A stretch of 39,715 nucleotides of DNA from an uncultured Paraprevotella sp. (GTDB lineage: Bacteria; Bacteroidota; Bacteroidia; Bacteroidales; Bacteroidaceae): positions 1 through 39,715 of the forward strand of contig CALUIV010000028.1 of assembly GCA_944320775.1 (NCBI GenBank), written 5' to 3'. Under the pieces are notes generated by a model. The model saw only the letters and a list, made by a program, of their open reading frames with translations. It was not told the origin of the DNA and did not search any database. Position numbers and translations under genes: made by a program. Below, piece by piece: positions 19,267 to 27,880 of this stretch (positions within the stretch are counted from its first letter, which is position 1; each line of letters starts with the position of its first letter).

Positions 19267-19274
19267 CAAATTTA
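19267..19274 (-). promoter_or_regulatory. Possible -7 box of the FAS1/SusCD operon
   Basis: TAAATTTG on the minus strand fits TAnnTTTG and would give a leader of about 65 nt. No TTTG -33 element is found at the expected spacing, so the promoter may be activator-dependent or read by another sigma factor. Confidence 0.35.
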
Positions 19275-19390
19275 ATAGTTTATATTGTTTAGCCCTTTTT
19301 TTACCTATTAATATATTCTCTTAATAGCATTATTTAACATTATACTTCTTTTAAGTGTTAAATTGGAATTGATTATTGGAGGGTAAAAGT

Positions 19391-19404
19391 ACACTTATAA
19401 GTGT
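19391..19404. promoter_or_regulatory. Perfect 14-bp palindrome, candidate operator
   Basis: ACACTTATAAGTGT equals its own reverse complement. It lies about 190 bp upstream of the first FAS1 gene and about 120 bp upstream of the candidate -7 box. A further AAGTGT half-site lies at 19353-19358, with an imperfect partner ATACTT at 19342-19347. This is consistent with a dimeric regulator site, but no regulator is encoded nearby. Confidence 0.4.
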
Positions 19405-19617
19405 TCCTATCGTTTAAATTATCGCTGTTTCTTATACTTCTTCAGTTGAGATATATTATTGTTTTATCTTCAAATACTTTTGTTGACATGAAAAATTTTG
19501 TCTTTTTGACGGGCTCACATTTTAGTGTAATCTATTTCCGATTAAGTTGTCAGATTTGTTGCAACCCAATATCTGGGATAGAATAGTTTCGTATTCTTTT
19601 TGCGGAAATAATTTAAA

Positions 19618-19659
19618 AAGCCTTTATATTTCTTGTTTGTTTCAAGAATATAAAGGCTT
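19618..19659 (-). terminator. Terminator after mrcA
   Basis: Long hairpin: left arm 19618-19635 and right arm 19643-19659 pair over 17 bp with one bulged base and a 7-nt loop. On the minus strand it is followed by a T-rich run. It lies about 25 bp past the mrcA stop and insulates the FAS1/SusCD operon from the envelope cluster. Confidence 0.88.
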
Positions 19660-19682
19660 AATATGATATGTGTCATTTGTTT

Positions 19683-22127
19683 TTAGAAAACAACGGTATT
19701 ATTGCCGTTTTCAGTTGTTATGCTGCCTTCTGAAGAGGGGAACTGATTAATTGTAATAGAGTCTGTTGCTTCCATAAGGGAGTCTTCTTCTTCTTTGTGG
19801 CGGTAATAGCTTGGACAATCAAAACAATCTGAGTCAATATGTTCTTTGGCTTCAGGAAATTTTGTTCGATATTTTTGGAATTCGCTATCTTTTAATACAC
19901 TTTGCAAGAAGTTTCCACAAATGGGAAGAGCTGTACGACTTCCCTGCCCGAGGAGACCGGTTCTGAAATGTATGCTTCGATATTCACCACCTACCCATGC
20001 TCCAACCACTAAATTAGGTGTTACCCCTACAAACCATGCGTCTGAATGGTTGTTTGAAGTTCCTGTTTTTCCACCAAACTCTGTTAAATTCGCAACAGGG
20101 GAGATGTAGCTCCAAAGTGCTGCAGTTGTAGCTCCTCTTTCTGTCATGCCGGCTCTTAGCATGCGTTGCATTAAATAGGCAGAACGGTAGGGTATTGCCT
20201 GCGTATCATTCGTTTCTGCTTGGTAGATTACAGTTCCATTTTTATCTTTAATAGATGTAATGAGTAGTGGCATATGTGTTTTACCGTCATTGATGACCGT
20301 ACAATAACTGTTTGTTAATTCCAGTAGATTGACATCTGATGCGCCTAAACTTAATGCAGGAGTTTCGTGTAATGGAGATTTGATACCCATAGCATGTGCT
20401 GTGCGGGCTACGTTATGTATTCCCATTTCATAGCCAAGTTTAACAGCGATACTATTAATACTTTGTGCAAATGCAGATTTTAGAGGTATGTTTTCTCCAG
20501 AGAAAGTACCGTCGGCATTGTACGGAGTCCAGTGAGTCGGTTTGCCGTCAATAGTATCCGGATATTGTTTCCATTCATCTAGTCTTTCATCGCAAGGAGT
20601 AAGTCCTTGGTTCATGGCTTCTGTGTAGACAAATAGTTTAAATGTTGAACCGGGTTGACGCATGGCAGTCACTTTGTCATATTGCCACGATTCAAAATCA
20701 ATGTCACCGACCCAAGCTTTAACAGCGCCAGATTGTGGTTCTATGGCTACAAATCCACAATGCATAAAACGGGTCATATAACGAATGGAATCCATAGTGC
20801 TTAGTTCAAGTTCTTTAGATCCGTCGTAACTGAACACTTTGACCTTGTGGGGCTGATTCAAATAATAGAATATTGAATCCGGTTGATTCGGATATTTATT
20901 TTCGTAATATTTATAGGCGCTTGTTCGTTTAGCCAAATTTTCAATAAAATTTGGTATTTCCTGGTGGTGTTCGTCCTGCCACGGTGGTGTGTTGCCCCAA
21001 TGATTGTCGAAATTCTTTTGGACTTTCTGCATTTGTGTCCGAACGGCTTCTTCTGCATAGGCTTGCATACGTGTATCTAATGTTGTATAGATCTTTAAGC
21101 CGTCAGCATAGAGGTCAAGGCGATTGTTTGAATCGCATCCTTCAATCAGGCCCTCTTCACATAACATATCAATGTAATCAGATAAATTTTCTGTGAAATA
21201 GGGGGCTGGACCATATTTGTTGTTGCTTGAAATCCGGGAATAGGTTTTCATGGGAATACGCTTGATTGAATCCAGTTGGTGCACTGTAGCCTTTTTCCCA
21301 TTGATAATTAAATGTCCGTGTTCGTATAAATTAGTTAAGACTATATTACGTCTGTTTGTACTGTTTTTGGGATTTCTTTTGGGATTATATGTTGAAGTCG
21401 CTTTAAGTAATCCGACTAATGTTGCCGCTTCTTCATATGTAAGTTCCTTGGGCTCTTTTCCAAAGAATGTATTACTGGCTGTTTTGATTCCATATGAATT
21501 GTTGCCGAAATCAACCGTATTGAAGTACATGGTGAGGATTTCTTCTTTGCTGAAAACATATTCCAGTTTAAGGGCTACAATCCATTCTTTCACTTTCATG
21601 ATCAACAATTTTACGCCAGGAACTTTACCCAGTATGCCTGTCGAATATTGCGTACGTACACGAAATAGGTTTTTGGCTAATTGCTGGGTGATTGTACTGG
21701 CTCCTCGGGCATGACCACCTGCCATGTCTTTAACGGCTGCAAAAAGAGCTTGTATGTCAATTCCATGATGTTCGTAATAGCGTTCGTCTTCGGTGTCAAT
21801 AAGGGTATGTATCAGATGTTGTGGTAGGTCTTCGTATTTTACAGGAGTCCGATTTTCATTGTAAAATCGACCTATAAGTACGCTGTCAGCACTATAGATT
21901 TCCGATGCTTCATTAGTAGACGGATTTCTTATGTCGGCAAAACCGGGGGATTTGCCGAACAGATTGAGAAAGTTGATGTCAACTGCTCCTAGAAATAATA
22001 GAAAACATAAGATGACGGTTGCCATCCAAACAAATATACGTCGGTACCATGGACCTCCGTAACATTTTTTAATCCCCTTACAACATGATGTAATGGTTGA
22101 TTTTAAAGGACTTTGCTTATCTTTCAT
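19683..22127 (-). CDS. mrcA: Class A penicillin-binding protein 1A (transglycosylase/transpeptidase)
   Basis: Bifunctional peptidoglycan synthase: polymerises lipid II and cross-links stem peptides on the periplasmic side of the inner membrane. One transmembrane segment (about 31-49) follows a basic cytoplasmic tail. The GT51 domain shows EDERYYEHHG (113-122, catalytic Glu) and GASTITQQLAKN (142-153). The transpeptidase domain shows STFK (Ser494 nucleophile), SIN (556-558) and KTGT (687-690). At 814 residues it is complete for the family. It starts 48 nt after miaA, so it may be the last gene of the lpxD operon or have its own promoter (-7 like box at 22159-22166). A terminator follows at 19618-19659. 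The exact PBP1 subtype name is by analogy. Confidence 0.94.
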   Translation of the reverse strand: MKDKQSPLKSTITSCCKGIKKCYGGPWYRRIFVWMATVILCFLLFLGAVDINFLNLFGKSPGFADIRNPSTNEASEIYSADSVLIGRFYNENRTPVKYEDLPQHLIHTLIDTEDERYYEHHGIDIQALFAAVKDMAGGHARGASTITQQLAKNLFRVRTQYSTGILGKVPGVKLLIMKVKEWIVALKLEYVFSKEEILTMYFNTVDFGNNSYGIKTASNTFFGKEPKELTYEEAATLVGLLKATSTYNPKRNPKNSTNRRNIVLTNLYEHGHLIINGKKATVHQLDSIKRIPMKTYSRISSNNKYGPAPYFTENLSDYIDMLCEEGLIEGCDSNNRLDLYADGLKIYTTLDTRMQAYAEEAVRTQMQKVQKNFDNHWGNTPPWQDEHHQEIPNFIENLAKRTSAYKYYENKYPNQPDSIFYYLNQPHKVKVFSYDGSKELELSTMDSIRYMTRFMHCGFVAIEPQSGAVKAWVGDIDFESWQYDKVTAMRQPGSTFKLFVYTEAMNQGLTPCDERLDEWKQYPDTIDGKPTHWTPYNADGTFSGENIPLKSAFAQSINSIAVKLGYEMGIHNVARTAHAMGIKSPLHETPALSLGASDVNLLELTNSYCTVINDGKTHMPLLITSIKDKNGTVIYQAETNDTQAIPYRSAYLMQRMLRAGMTERGATTAALWSYISPVANLTEFGGKTGTSNNHSDAWFVGVTPNLVVGAWVGGEYRSIHFRTGLLGQGSRTALPICGNFLQSVLKDSEFQKYRTKFPEAKEHIDSDCFDCPSYYRHKEEEDSLMEATDSITINQFPSSEGSITTENGNNTVVF

Positions 22128-22158
22128 TATGATAAAAAGATATTTTGTCTTTGTTGAC

Positions 22159-22166
22159 CAAATATA
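22159..22166 (-). promoter_or_regulatory. Possible -7 box for mrcA
   Basis: TATATTTG on the minus strand, 31 bp upstream of the mrcA start and in the gap after miaA, fits TAnnTTTG. No TTTG is found at -33, so support is weak. Confidence 0.3.
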
Positions 22167-22175
22167 CGGAAAAAA

Positions 22176-23087
22176 TTATGGGATTATCTTTTTTGAGATA
22201 AATTTTATGATTTCTTTATCTTGTTCCGGATGAAACCAGGTTATTTCAGGATCCCGTTTGAACCAGGTAATTTGTTTTCTGGCATAGTTTCTGCTGTTCT
22301 GTTTTATTTTTTCGATTGCTTGTTCCCAACTGCATAAGCCATCAATATATTGAAAAAGTTCTTTATAGCCTACTGTGTTCAATGCATTACAGTTTCTTAA
22401 TTCCTTAAAGGACAAGACTTCTTCATATAATCCTTCTTCTATCATAATATCGACTCTTTTGTTGATCCTTTCATACAGTTCCTCTCTAGGTCGTGTTAGC
22501 CCTATCTTTATGATATTAAAAGGTCTTTCTTTAATGGAATTAGTACGGAAAGAAGTATATGTCTTTCCTGTAAGATAGCAAATTTCGAGTGCATGCATTA
22601 CCCTTTTGGGATTCTTAAGATCTACGATTTTATAGTATTCAGGATCAAGGATTTTTAGCTCTTGAACTAACTGGTCCAGTCCTGCAGTTTCATAGCGTCT
22701 CATGACCATTTGGCGGGTTTCTTGATCGACGGTTGGAATGTCATCAATCCCTTTGCATATTGCATCAATATACATCATGCTTCCCCCTGTCAATAAAACG
22801 TTGTTTTGTTGTTTAAATAAATCATTAAGCAGCGCAAGGACATCGGATTCGTATTGTGCGGCACTATAATATGCATCTGGTGGAAGCGTTGCTACGAAAT
22901 AATGTGAAACACGTTTTCTTTGTTCAGGTGTTGGTGCTGCTGTTCCTATTGTGAGACCAGAATAGATTTGTCGCGAGTCAGCGTTAATTATAGGAGAATG
23001 TAAAAACTCAGCCAATGAAAGGCTGAGTTCTGTCTTACCAACTCCTGTTGGTCCTAAAAGGACAACAAGATTATTTTTTTTCTGCAT
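22176..23087 (-). CDS. miaA: tRNA dimethylallyltransferase
   Basis: Transfers a dimethylallyl group to N6 of A37 in tRNAs reading UNN codons. It has the MiaA P-loop GPTGVGKT (12-19), the conserved [11 protein letters not shown] segment (35-45), and the C-terminal [12 protein letters not shown] block that contacts tRNA. At 303 residues it is of normal length. It starts 3 nt after the pRiA4b-ORF3-like gene, so the two are almost certainly cotranscribed in the lpxD-lpxC/fabZ-lpxA series. Confidence 0.96.
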   Translation of the reverse strand: MQKKNNLVVLLGPTGVGKTELSLSLAEFLHSPIINADSRQIYSGLTIGTAAPTPEQRKRVSHYFVATLPPDAYYSAAQYESDVLALLNDLFKQQNNVLLTGGSMMYIDAICKGIDDIPTVDQETRQMVMRRYETAGLDQLVQELKILDPEYYKIVDLKNPKRVMHALEICYLTGKTYTSFRTNSIKERPFNIIKIGLTRPREELYERINKRVDIMIEEGLYEEVLSFKELRNCNALNTVGYKELFQYIDGLCSWEQAIEKIKQNSRNYARKQITWFKRDPEITWFHPEQDKEIIKFISKKIIP

Positions 23088-23090
23088 AGA

Positions 23091-23639
23091 TTAATAAGGT
23101 TTGCCTTCGCTTATTTCCATTCCTTCCGGATCAAATTCTTCGTCGGAAAAACCATCGCTTCCATAAAAATCTTCGTCAATTTCCAAGTTCTTTTTTTGAG
23201 CTTCTGGTGTATTGATTTCTTCTGTGAGATCCAGATATTGTTCCGGAGGATTTCCATGTCCTCTAGTACAAATTGCTTTAGACAGACTTTCTCCGAAAGT
23301 GATTTCTGTCAATTCCATAAAAAACAAACGTTCAGCAAGCGGATCAAAAACATACATCATACGTTGTTTTTCATCTTCCAGCAGATCGCCTAAGCGTGTC
23401 TCCTTCATTAAATAGATATCCTCATCAACTCCGGATGTACCCATATCCTCCAATACGATTTCTTGCTCTTTTTCCCAATCTTCATTGCAGACAAAGAAAC
23501 TCGTTATTTCACGATCCTGATATTGGCAGGATTCTAGAATGACTTTGTGCAGATCAAAGAAGGTTGCATCTGCATCAATTTTATATTCACGTACAAAATC
23601 TTCTATTTCGTCAGAGATAAGTGTTATGCGGAATATCAT
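23091..23639 (-). CDS. pRiA4b ORF-3-like (IS1096 TnpR-like) conserved protein
   Basis: Cytoplasmic protein of 182 residues without signal or membrane segment. The layout (MIFRITLISD..., ATFFDLHKVILESCQY, FFVCNEDWEKEQEI, LGDLLEDEKQRMMYVFDPL) resembles the plasmid pRiA4b ORF-3-like family, whose members contain a beta/alpha domain of unknown function. The C-terminal ~50 residues are strongly acidic. It lies between lpxA (15 nt) and miaA (3 nt), with no other sign of a mobile element, so the name reflects homology rather than mobility. The family call is from memory and the function is unknown. Confidence 0.75.
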   Translation of the reverse strand: MIFRITLISDEIEDFVREYKIDADATFFDLHKVILESCQYQDREITSFFVCNEDWEKEQEIVLEDMGTSGVDEDIYLMKETRLGDLLEDEKQRMMYVFDPLAERLFFMELTEITFGESLSKAICTRGHGNPPEQYLDLTEEINTPEAQKKNLEIDEDFYGSDGFSDEEFDPEGMEISEGKPY

Positions 23640-23654
23640 ATGGGTAAATTTTTA

Positions 23655-24428
23655 TTAATGTACAAATCCTTTTTTAGAGGATTCTATGAAGTCAATGATA
23701 TAAGCTATTTCTTCGCTCATGGGAACCTCTTCGCGAATTCGTTGTAAGGCATCAGCCAATTTAAGTTTACTTTGATAAATAAGTCGATAGGCGTTGTGAA
23801 TGTTTTCTATCATTTCATTGCTGAATCCTCTACGGCGAAGTCCGATTAAATTTAATCCGCAATAGGCAGCCGGATCGCGTGCACAAGTTGTAAATGGAGG
23901 TACATCCTGACTGAATCTGGTTCCACCGCCGACAATGGCGTGGCTGCCGACACGGCAAAACTGATGCATGAGCACACCGGCACTTAATATGGCATTGTCG
24001 TCAACAATCGTTTCTCCTGCCAGCTTGGTACTATTGCCAATAATACATCCATTACCTACAAGTGCATCGTGGGCTACGTGCATTCCTTCCATGAGCAGAT
24101 TGTTGTTTCCTACAATGGTCTTTCCTTTGGCTGCTGTTCCGCGATTGATGGTTACATTTTCGCGAATAGTATTATTGTTCCCGATCTCAGCAGTCGTTTC
24201 TTCTCCTTTGAATTTCAAATCCTGGGGAATGGCACTAATAACAGCACCAGGGAAGATCCGGTTGTTATCACCGATTCTGGCACCATAAAGTACCGTAACA
24301 CTATTCATCAGGATATTATTATTGCCGATAATGACATTTTTGTCGATATAACAAAATGGTCCTATTTCGCAATTTTCACCTATTTTTGCTTCAGGATCAA
24401 TATAGGCTAATGGACTTATCTTACTCAT
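23655..24428 (-). CDS. lpxA: UDP-N-acetylglucosamine acyltransferase
   Basis: First step of lipid A synthesis: moves a 3-hydroxyacyl chain from ACP to the 3-OH of UDP-GlcNAc. The N-terminal two thirds is a left-handed beta helix of hexapeptide repeats (IGENCEIGPFCYI, IGNNNILMNSVTV). The catalytic His is His120 in GMHVAHDALVGNG, equivalent to His125 in E. coli. The C-terminal helical region contains GLNLIGLRRRGFS, typical of LpxA. At 257 residues it is the usual size. It follows lpxC-fabZ by 3 nt. Confidence 0.96.
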   Translation of the reverse strand: MSKISPLAYIDPEAKIGENCEIGPFCYIDKNVIIGNNNILMNSVTVLYGARIGDNNRIFPGAVISAIPQDLKFKGEETTAEIGNNNTIRENVTINRGTAAKGKTIVGNNNLLMEGMHVAHDALVGNGCIIGNSTKLAGETIVDDNAILSAGVLMHQFCRVGSHAIVGGGTRFSQDVPPFTTCARDPAAYCGLNLIGLRRRGFSNEMIENIHNAYRLIYQSKLKLADALQRIREEVPMSEEIAYIIDFIESSKKGFVH

Positions 24429-24431
24429 ATA

Positions 24432-25817
24432 CTATTTGTTTTTAATGATCTGAGCTGTAAACGTCGCCTCCGTCACTACTTTTTCACCGACAAAGGCGTA
24501 ACCATGCATGGTTGCAATTCCGTGTCGTACGGGTGTAATGAGTTCTACTTTGAATACAAGCGTATCTCCTGGAACAACCTTTTGTCTGAACTTGACTTGA
24601 TCAATTCTCAGGAAATAAGTGCTCCAACGTTCTGGTTCATCTAACGAGTTCAGAACCAATAAGCCACCGGATTGTGCCATTGCTTCAATTTGCAGAACAC
24701 CGGGCATGACAGGTTCATCCGGGAAATGTCCAATAAAAAACGGTTCATTTCCTGTAATGTTCTTTATAGCAACGATACTTGTAGGGCCAAGTTCAATGAC
24801 TTTGTCGACCAGTTGCATGGGATAACGATGTGGCAGTAACTGGCGAATTCGGTTTATATCCATTAAAGGTTCCCGATTACAGTCATAGGCTGGAGCTTGT
24901 ATTTCATGTGCCCGGATTTCTTTGCGCATCAGGCGGGCAAATTTATTATTGATGGTATGTCCAGGACGTGTGGCGATGATTCTTCCTTTTATTGGTTTTC
25001 CAATTAAGGCCATATCGCCAATAATATCTAGCAATTTATGACGGGCAGGTTCGTTTTCCCATACGAGTGGCTTGTGGTTGAGATATCCCCGTTTTGTTGC
25101 ATCGTGATGTGGTACGCCTATTTCATCTGCCAGCTTGTCAAGTTTTTCCTGTGTTGTTTCATTTTCATATATGACAATGGCGTTATCCAAATCTCCTCCT
25201 TTGATTAAGCCTGCCTGCAGGAGCTGTTCTATTTCGCGTACAAATACAAATGTACGGCTAGGAGCAATTTCTTTTTCAAAATCCATCATGTTGTCTAACG
25301 TCGCAAATTGACTGTTCAACACTTTGGATTTAAATGATATCATGGTTGTAATGCTGAATTCATCATCGGGAAGAATGGTAATACACGATCCAGTAGTTTC
25401 GTCTTTTACTTCGATTTTTTTACGGATCACATAAAAATCCTTAGGTGCATTTTGTTCAGCGATGCCTATTCGTTTGATGTTTTCCACATATATTTCAGAA
25501 CTTCCGTCAAGAATTGGAAATTCCGGTCCGTTAACTTGAATCAGGCAGTTGTCAACACCAAGCGCATAAAGTGCGGCTAAAGCATGTTCTACCGTGCTAC
25601 ATTTGGCATTGTTTTTTACAAGCACAGTACCGCGTGTGGTTTCCTGTACATTTTCAGCTATGGCATCAATGATAGGCATACCCTCTAAATCTATGCGCTG
25701 TATTTTATAACCGTAATTTTCTTGGGCTGGATTAAAGGTTACAGTAAGGTGGAGTCCTGTGTGCAAGCCTTTACCACAAAGAGAAAAACTTCCCTTTAAT
25801 GTATTTTGCTTCAACAT
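24432..25817 (-). CDS. lpxC-fabZ: Fused UDP-3-O-acyl-GlcNAc deacetylase / 3-hydroxyacyl-ACP dehydratase
   Basis: Bifunctional protein of 461 residues. Residues 1 to about 310 are LpxC, the zinc deacetylase committing step of lipid A: CGKGLHTG (14-21), zinc ligands His78 (STVEHALAAL), His260 and Asp264 (HKLLD), and His287 in RPGHTINN. Residues about 318-461 are FabZ, which dehydrates 3-hydroxyacyl-ACP in fatty acid synthesis: LLPHRYPMQLVDKV, with catalytic His364 (GHFPDEPVMPG) and Glu378 (QIEAMAQ). Both catalytic sets look intact. The fusion is common in Bacteroidetes and places two enzymes that compete for the 3-hydroxyacyl-ACP pool on one chain. It starts 5 nt after lpxD and ends 3 nt before lpxA. 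Confidence 0.96.
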   Translation of the reverse strand: MLKQNTLKGSFSLCGKGLHTGLHLTVTFNPAQENYGYKIQRIDLEGMPIIDAIAENVQETTRGTVLVKNNAKCSTVEHALAALYALGVDNCLIQVNGPEFPILDGSSEIYVENIKRIGIAEQNAPKDFYVIRKKIEVKDETTGSCITILPDDEFSITTMISFKSKVLNSQFATLDNMMDFEKEIAPSRTFVFVREIEQLLQAGLIKGGDLDNAIVIYENETTQEKLDKLADEIGVPHHDATKRGYLNHKPLVWENEPARHKLLDIIGDMALIGKPIKGRIIATRPGHTINNKFARLMRKEIRAHEIQAPAYDCNREPLMDINRIRQLLPHRYPMQLVDKVIELGPTSIVAIKNITGNEPFFIGHFPDEPVMPGVLQIEAMAQSGGLLVLNSLDEPERWSTYFLRIDQVKFRQKVVPGDTLVFKVELITPVRHGIATMHGYAFVGEKVVTEATFTAQIIKNK

Positions 25818-25822
25818 AGATT

Positions 25823-26872
25823 TTATTCGTTCTGTTTAATTTGTTTCTTCAATTCTTCTATATCTTTCTGCATTTGGTTAAATGCATTGTAAATCTCAGG
25901 TAATTTTTTGTAGACGACACTTGATCTTGCAAAGTTCTTCGATTCTATTGCCGGGCTACCTTGTACGGTAATATGGCCTTTTTTCAAACTTCCGGCAATA
26001 CCAGCCTGAGCACCAGAGTATACTTTGTCGCCGATTGTTGCATGTCCGGCAATACCTACCTGTCCACCAAACATACACCATTTTCCGATTTTTGTCGAAC
26101 CGGCAACACCAACTTGGGCTGACATTACAGTATTTTCACCAACTTCTACATTGTGGGCGATTTGGACGAGATTATCTAATTTAACTCCTTTACGAACATA
26201 GGTTGATCCCATTGTAGAACGGTCGATACATGTATTGGCACCGACTTCCACATGATCTTCTATTGTTACGATACCGATTTGTGGTATTTTCTCGTAACCG
26301 TCTGTTGATGGCGCAAATCCAAAACCGTCAGCACCGATAACACTTCCTGCATGTAGGATAACTTCGTTGCCAATGATGCAATCATGGTATATGGTTACGT
26401 TTGGATAGATGGTACAGCTTTCACCGATTTTACTTCCGTCGCCAATTGTTGCGTGCGCATGAATCTGGCAATGGGCACCTATTTTGACGTGTTCGCCAAT
26501 ATAGGCAAATGGAGCAATATAGCAGTCTTCACCAATTTCTGCAGTAGGTGCGATAAATGCCAAAGGATCAACACCCGTTTTTTTCGGTTTAGACATTTCA
26601 TATAATGAAAGAAGTTTGGCTACAGCTTCATAGGCGTTGTTTACCCGAATTAATGTCGGTTCAACTTCTTTTTCCAATTTCAAATCATTATTTACCAAAA
26701 CAATGCTGGATTTGGTATTATATATATAATGTGTGTATTGAGGATTGGACAAAAATGAAATAGCTCCGGTTACTCCTTCTTCGATTTTGGCAAATGTATG
26801 TACAGATGTATTGGGATCACCTTCTATTTTTCCCTGAATAAATTCTGCGATTTGTTTTGCTGTAAACTCCAT
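25823..26872 (-). CDS. lpxD: UDP-3-O-(3-hydroxyacyl)glucosamine N-acyltransferase
   Basis: Third step of lipid A synthesis: N-acylates UDP-3-O-acyl-glucosamine. The N-terminal uridine-binding domain (about 1-100) contains [21 protein letters not shown] left-handed beta helix of hexapeptide repeats (about 105-315) carries the catalytic His240 in [17 protein letters not shown]-terminal helix, Lys/Glu/Gln-rich, ends the protein. At 349 residues it is normal. It is the first gene of the cluster lpxD, lpxC-fabZ, lpxA, pRiA4b-like, miaA. A near-match to a -7 box (GATATTTG at 26909-26902) lies upstream, with no clear -33. Confidence 0.96.
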   Translation of the reverse strand: MEFTAKQIAEFIQGKIEGDPNTSVHTFAKIEEGVTGAISFLSNPQYTHYIYNTKSSIVLVNNDLKLEKEVEPTLIRVNNAYEAVAKLLSLYEMSKPKKTGVDPLAFIAPTAEIGEDCYIAPFAYIGEHVKIGAHCQIHAHATIGDGSKIGESCTIYPNVTIYHDCIIGNEVILHAGSVIGADGFGFAPSTDGYEKIPQIGIVTIEDHVEVGANTCIDRSTMGSTYVRKGVKLDNLVQIAHNVEVGENTVMSAQVGVAGSTKIGKWCMFGGQVGIAGHATIGDKVYSGAQAGIAGSLKKGHITVQGSPAIESKNFARSSVVYKKLPEIYNAFNQMQKDIEELKKQIKQNE

Positions 26873-26985
26873 GTTCTTACGTTTGTTCTATACTAATTGT
26901 GCAAATATCGTAAAAAAAACAATATTAACCATGAAATTATGCTATAAATTCATGTCAATTGAATAACAATGGCGAAGAACATAAA

Positions 26986-27019
26986 AAAAATATCTGCAAA
27001 ATGACTTGCAGATATTTTT
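26986..27019 (-). terminator. Terminator after pyrF
   Basis: Perfect 14-bp inverted repeat (26986-26999 with 27006-27019) around a 6-nt loop, with a run of eight Ts on the minus strand. It lies 24 bp past the pyrF stop, ending the purM-prfA-pyrF operon before the lpxD promoter region. Confidence 0.92.
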
Positions 27020-27043
27020 GGAATTTCTAATCAAGATTTGATT

Positions 27044-27868
27044 TTAGAGGATCGGTTCTAATAACTTTTCCATTTCAACTTGTACCTCTTTTGCTTTTTC
27101 GCCTGCAACAGTGGCAAAATTCTCACTATGATCTGCATAAATAATGGCTCGGCTACTGTTGACGATCAAACCGCAGGTTGAAGTCATACCATATTTGCAT
27201 ACTTCTTCGAGTGAACCTCCCTGTGCACCGACACCGGGGACAAGCAGAAAATGTTCTGGAACAATTTTACGGATATCTTCAAACATGCGGCCTTGAGTGG
27301 CTCCTACGACATACATCATATTGTCTGCATTTCCCCATTCCTGGCTCTTTTTCAATACTTTTTCAAAAAGACGTTCTCCTTGGGCGTCTTCTGTCATCTG
27401 AAAATCTTGTGAGCCCTTATTACTTGTTAATGCCAACAGGATGACCCATTTGTTTGCATAAGTCAGAAATGGAGTTACACTGTCTTCTCCCATGTATGGC
27501 GCAACAGTTACTGAATCGATTTGCATTTCTTCGAAGAAGGTGCGGGCATACATAGCCGAGGTGTTCCCGATATCTCCACGTTTTGCATCAGCAATAATGA
27601 ATTGTTCCGGATAATTTTCGTTTAGGTATTTGATTGTCTTTTCAAATGAAATCCAACCCTTTACTCCCATGCTTTCATAAAAAGCCAGATTGGGTTTATA
27701 AGCAATACAATATGGTGCTGTTGCATCAATGATTGCTTTGTTGAATGCGAAAATCGGATCCTCTTCTTTCAAAAGATGTTCGGGTATTTTTTTTATATCT
27801 GTATCCAACCCGACGCAAAGGAATGATTTCTTTTTCTTGATGTTCTCAAATAATTCTTGTCTGTTCAT
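27044..27868 (-). CDS. pyrF: Orotidine 5'-phosphate decarboxylase (type 2)
   Basis: Last step of UMP synthesis: decarboxylates OMP in the cytoplasm. It shows the OMP decarboxylase active-site motif [11 protein letters not shown] (94-104; Asp94, Lys96, Asp99), the substrate-binding FLCVGLDTD near 16-24, [10 protein letters not shown], and a phosphate-binding [11 protein letters not shown] loop late in the protein. At 274 residues it fits the longer type 2 form. It follows prfA by 12 nt and is followed by a strong terminator. Confidence 0.96.
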   Translation of the reverse strand: MNRQELFENIKKKKSFLCVGLDTDIKKIPEHLLKEEDPIFAFNKAIIDATAPYCIAYKPNLAFYESMGVKGWISFEKTIKYLNENYPEQFIIADAKRGDIGNTSAMYARTFFEEMQIDSVTVAPYMGEDSVTPFLTYANKWVILLALTSNKGSQDFQMTEDAQGERLFEKVLKKSQEWGNADNMMYVVGATQGRMFEDIRKIVPEHFLLVPGVGAQGGSLEEVCKYGMTSTCGLIVNSSRAIIYADHSENFATVAGEKAKEVQVEMEKLLEPIL

Positions 27869-27880
27869 ACACGTTCTGGT

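Larger units (their letters stand above)
19197..19617. other. Gene-free leader of the FAS1/SusCD operon
   Basis: About 420 AT-rich bases between the operon and the mrcA terminator. It holds a perfect palindrome at 19391-19404, a lone half-site TAAGTGTT at 19352-19359, the direct repeat TATACTTCTT at 19341-19350 and 19433-19442, and a -7 like box at 19267-19274. No convincing coding sequence is present; the short open frame at 19401-19586 is AT-rich and unsupported. Confidence 0.7.

Noticed and set aside
1571-19280. Classification as a standard polysaccharide utilisation locus
   Set aside because: No glycoside hydrolase, lyase, sulfatase or esterase and no HTCS or ECF regulator could be found; SusCD alone does not prove a glycan substrate.
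19401-19586. Plus-strand open frame in the operon leader (GTG start)
   Set aside because: AT-rich hydrophobic translation with no family features, antisense to the leader and starting inside the palindrome; probably chance.
23091-23639. Mobile-element passenger gene (IS1096 TnpR-like name)
   Set aside because: No inverted repeats, transposase or target duplication nearby; tightly packed in a core operon.
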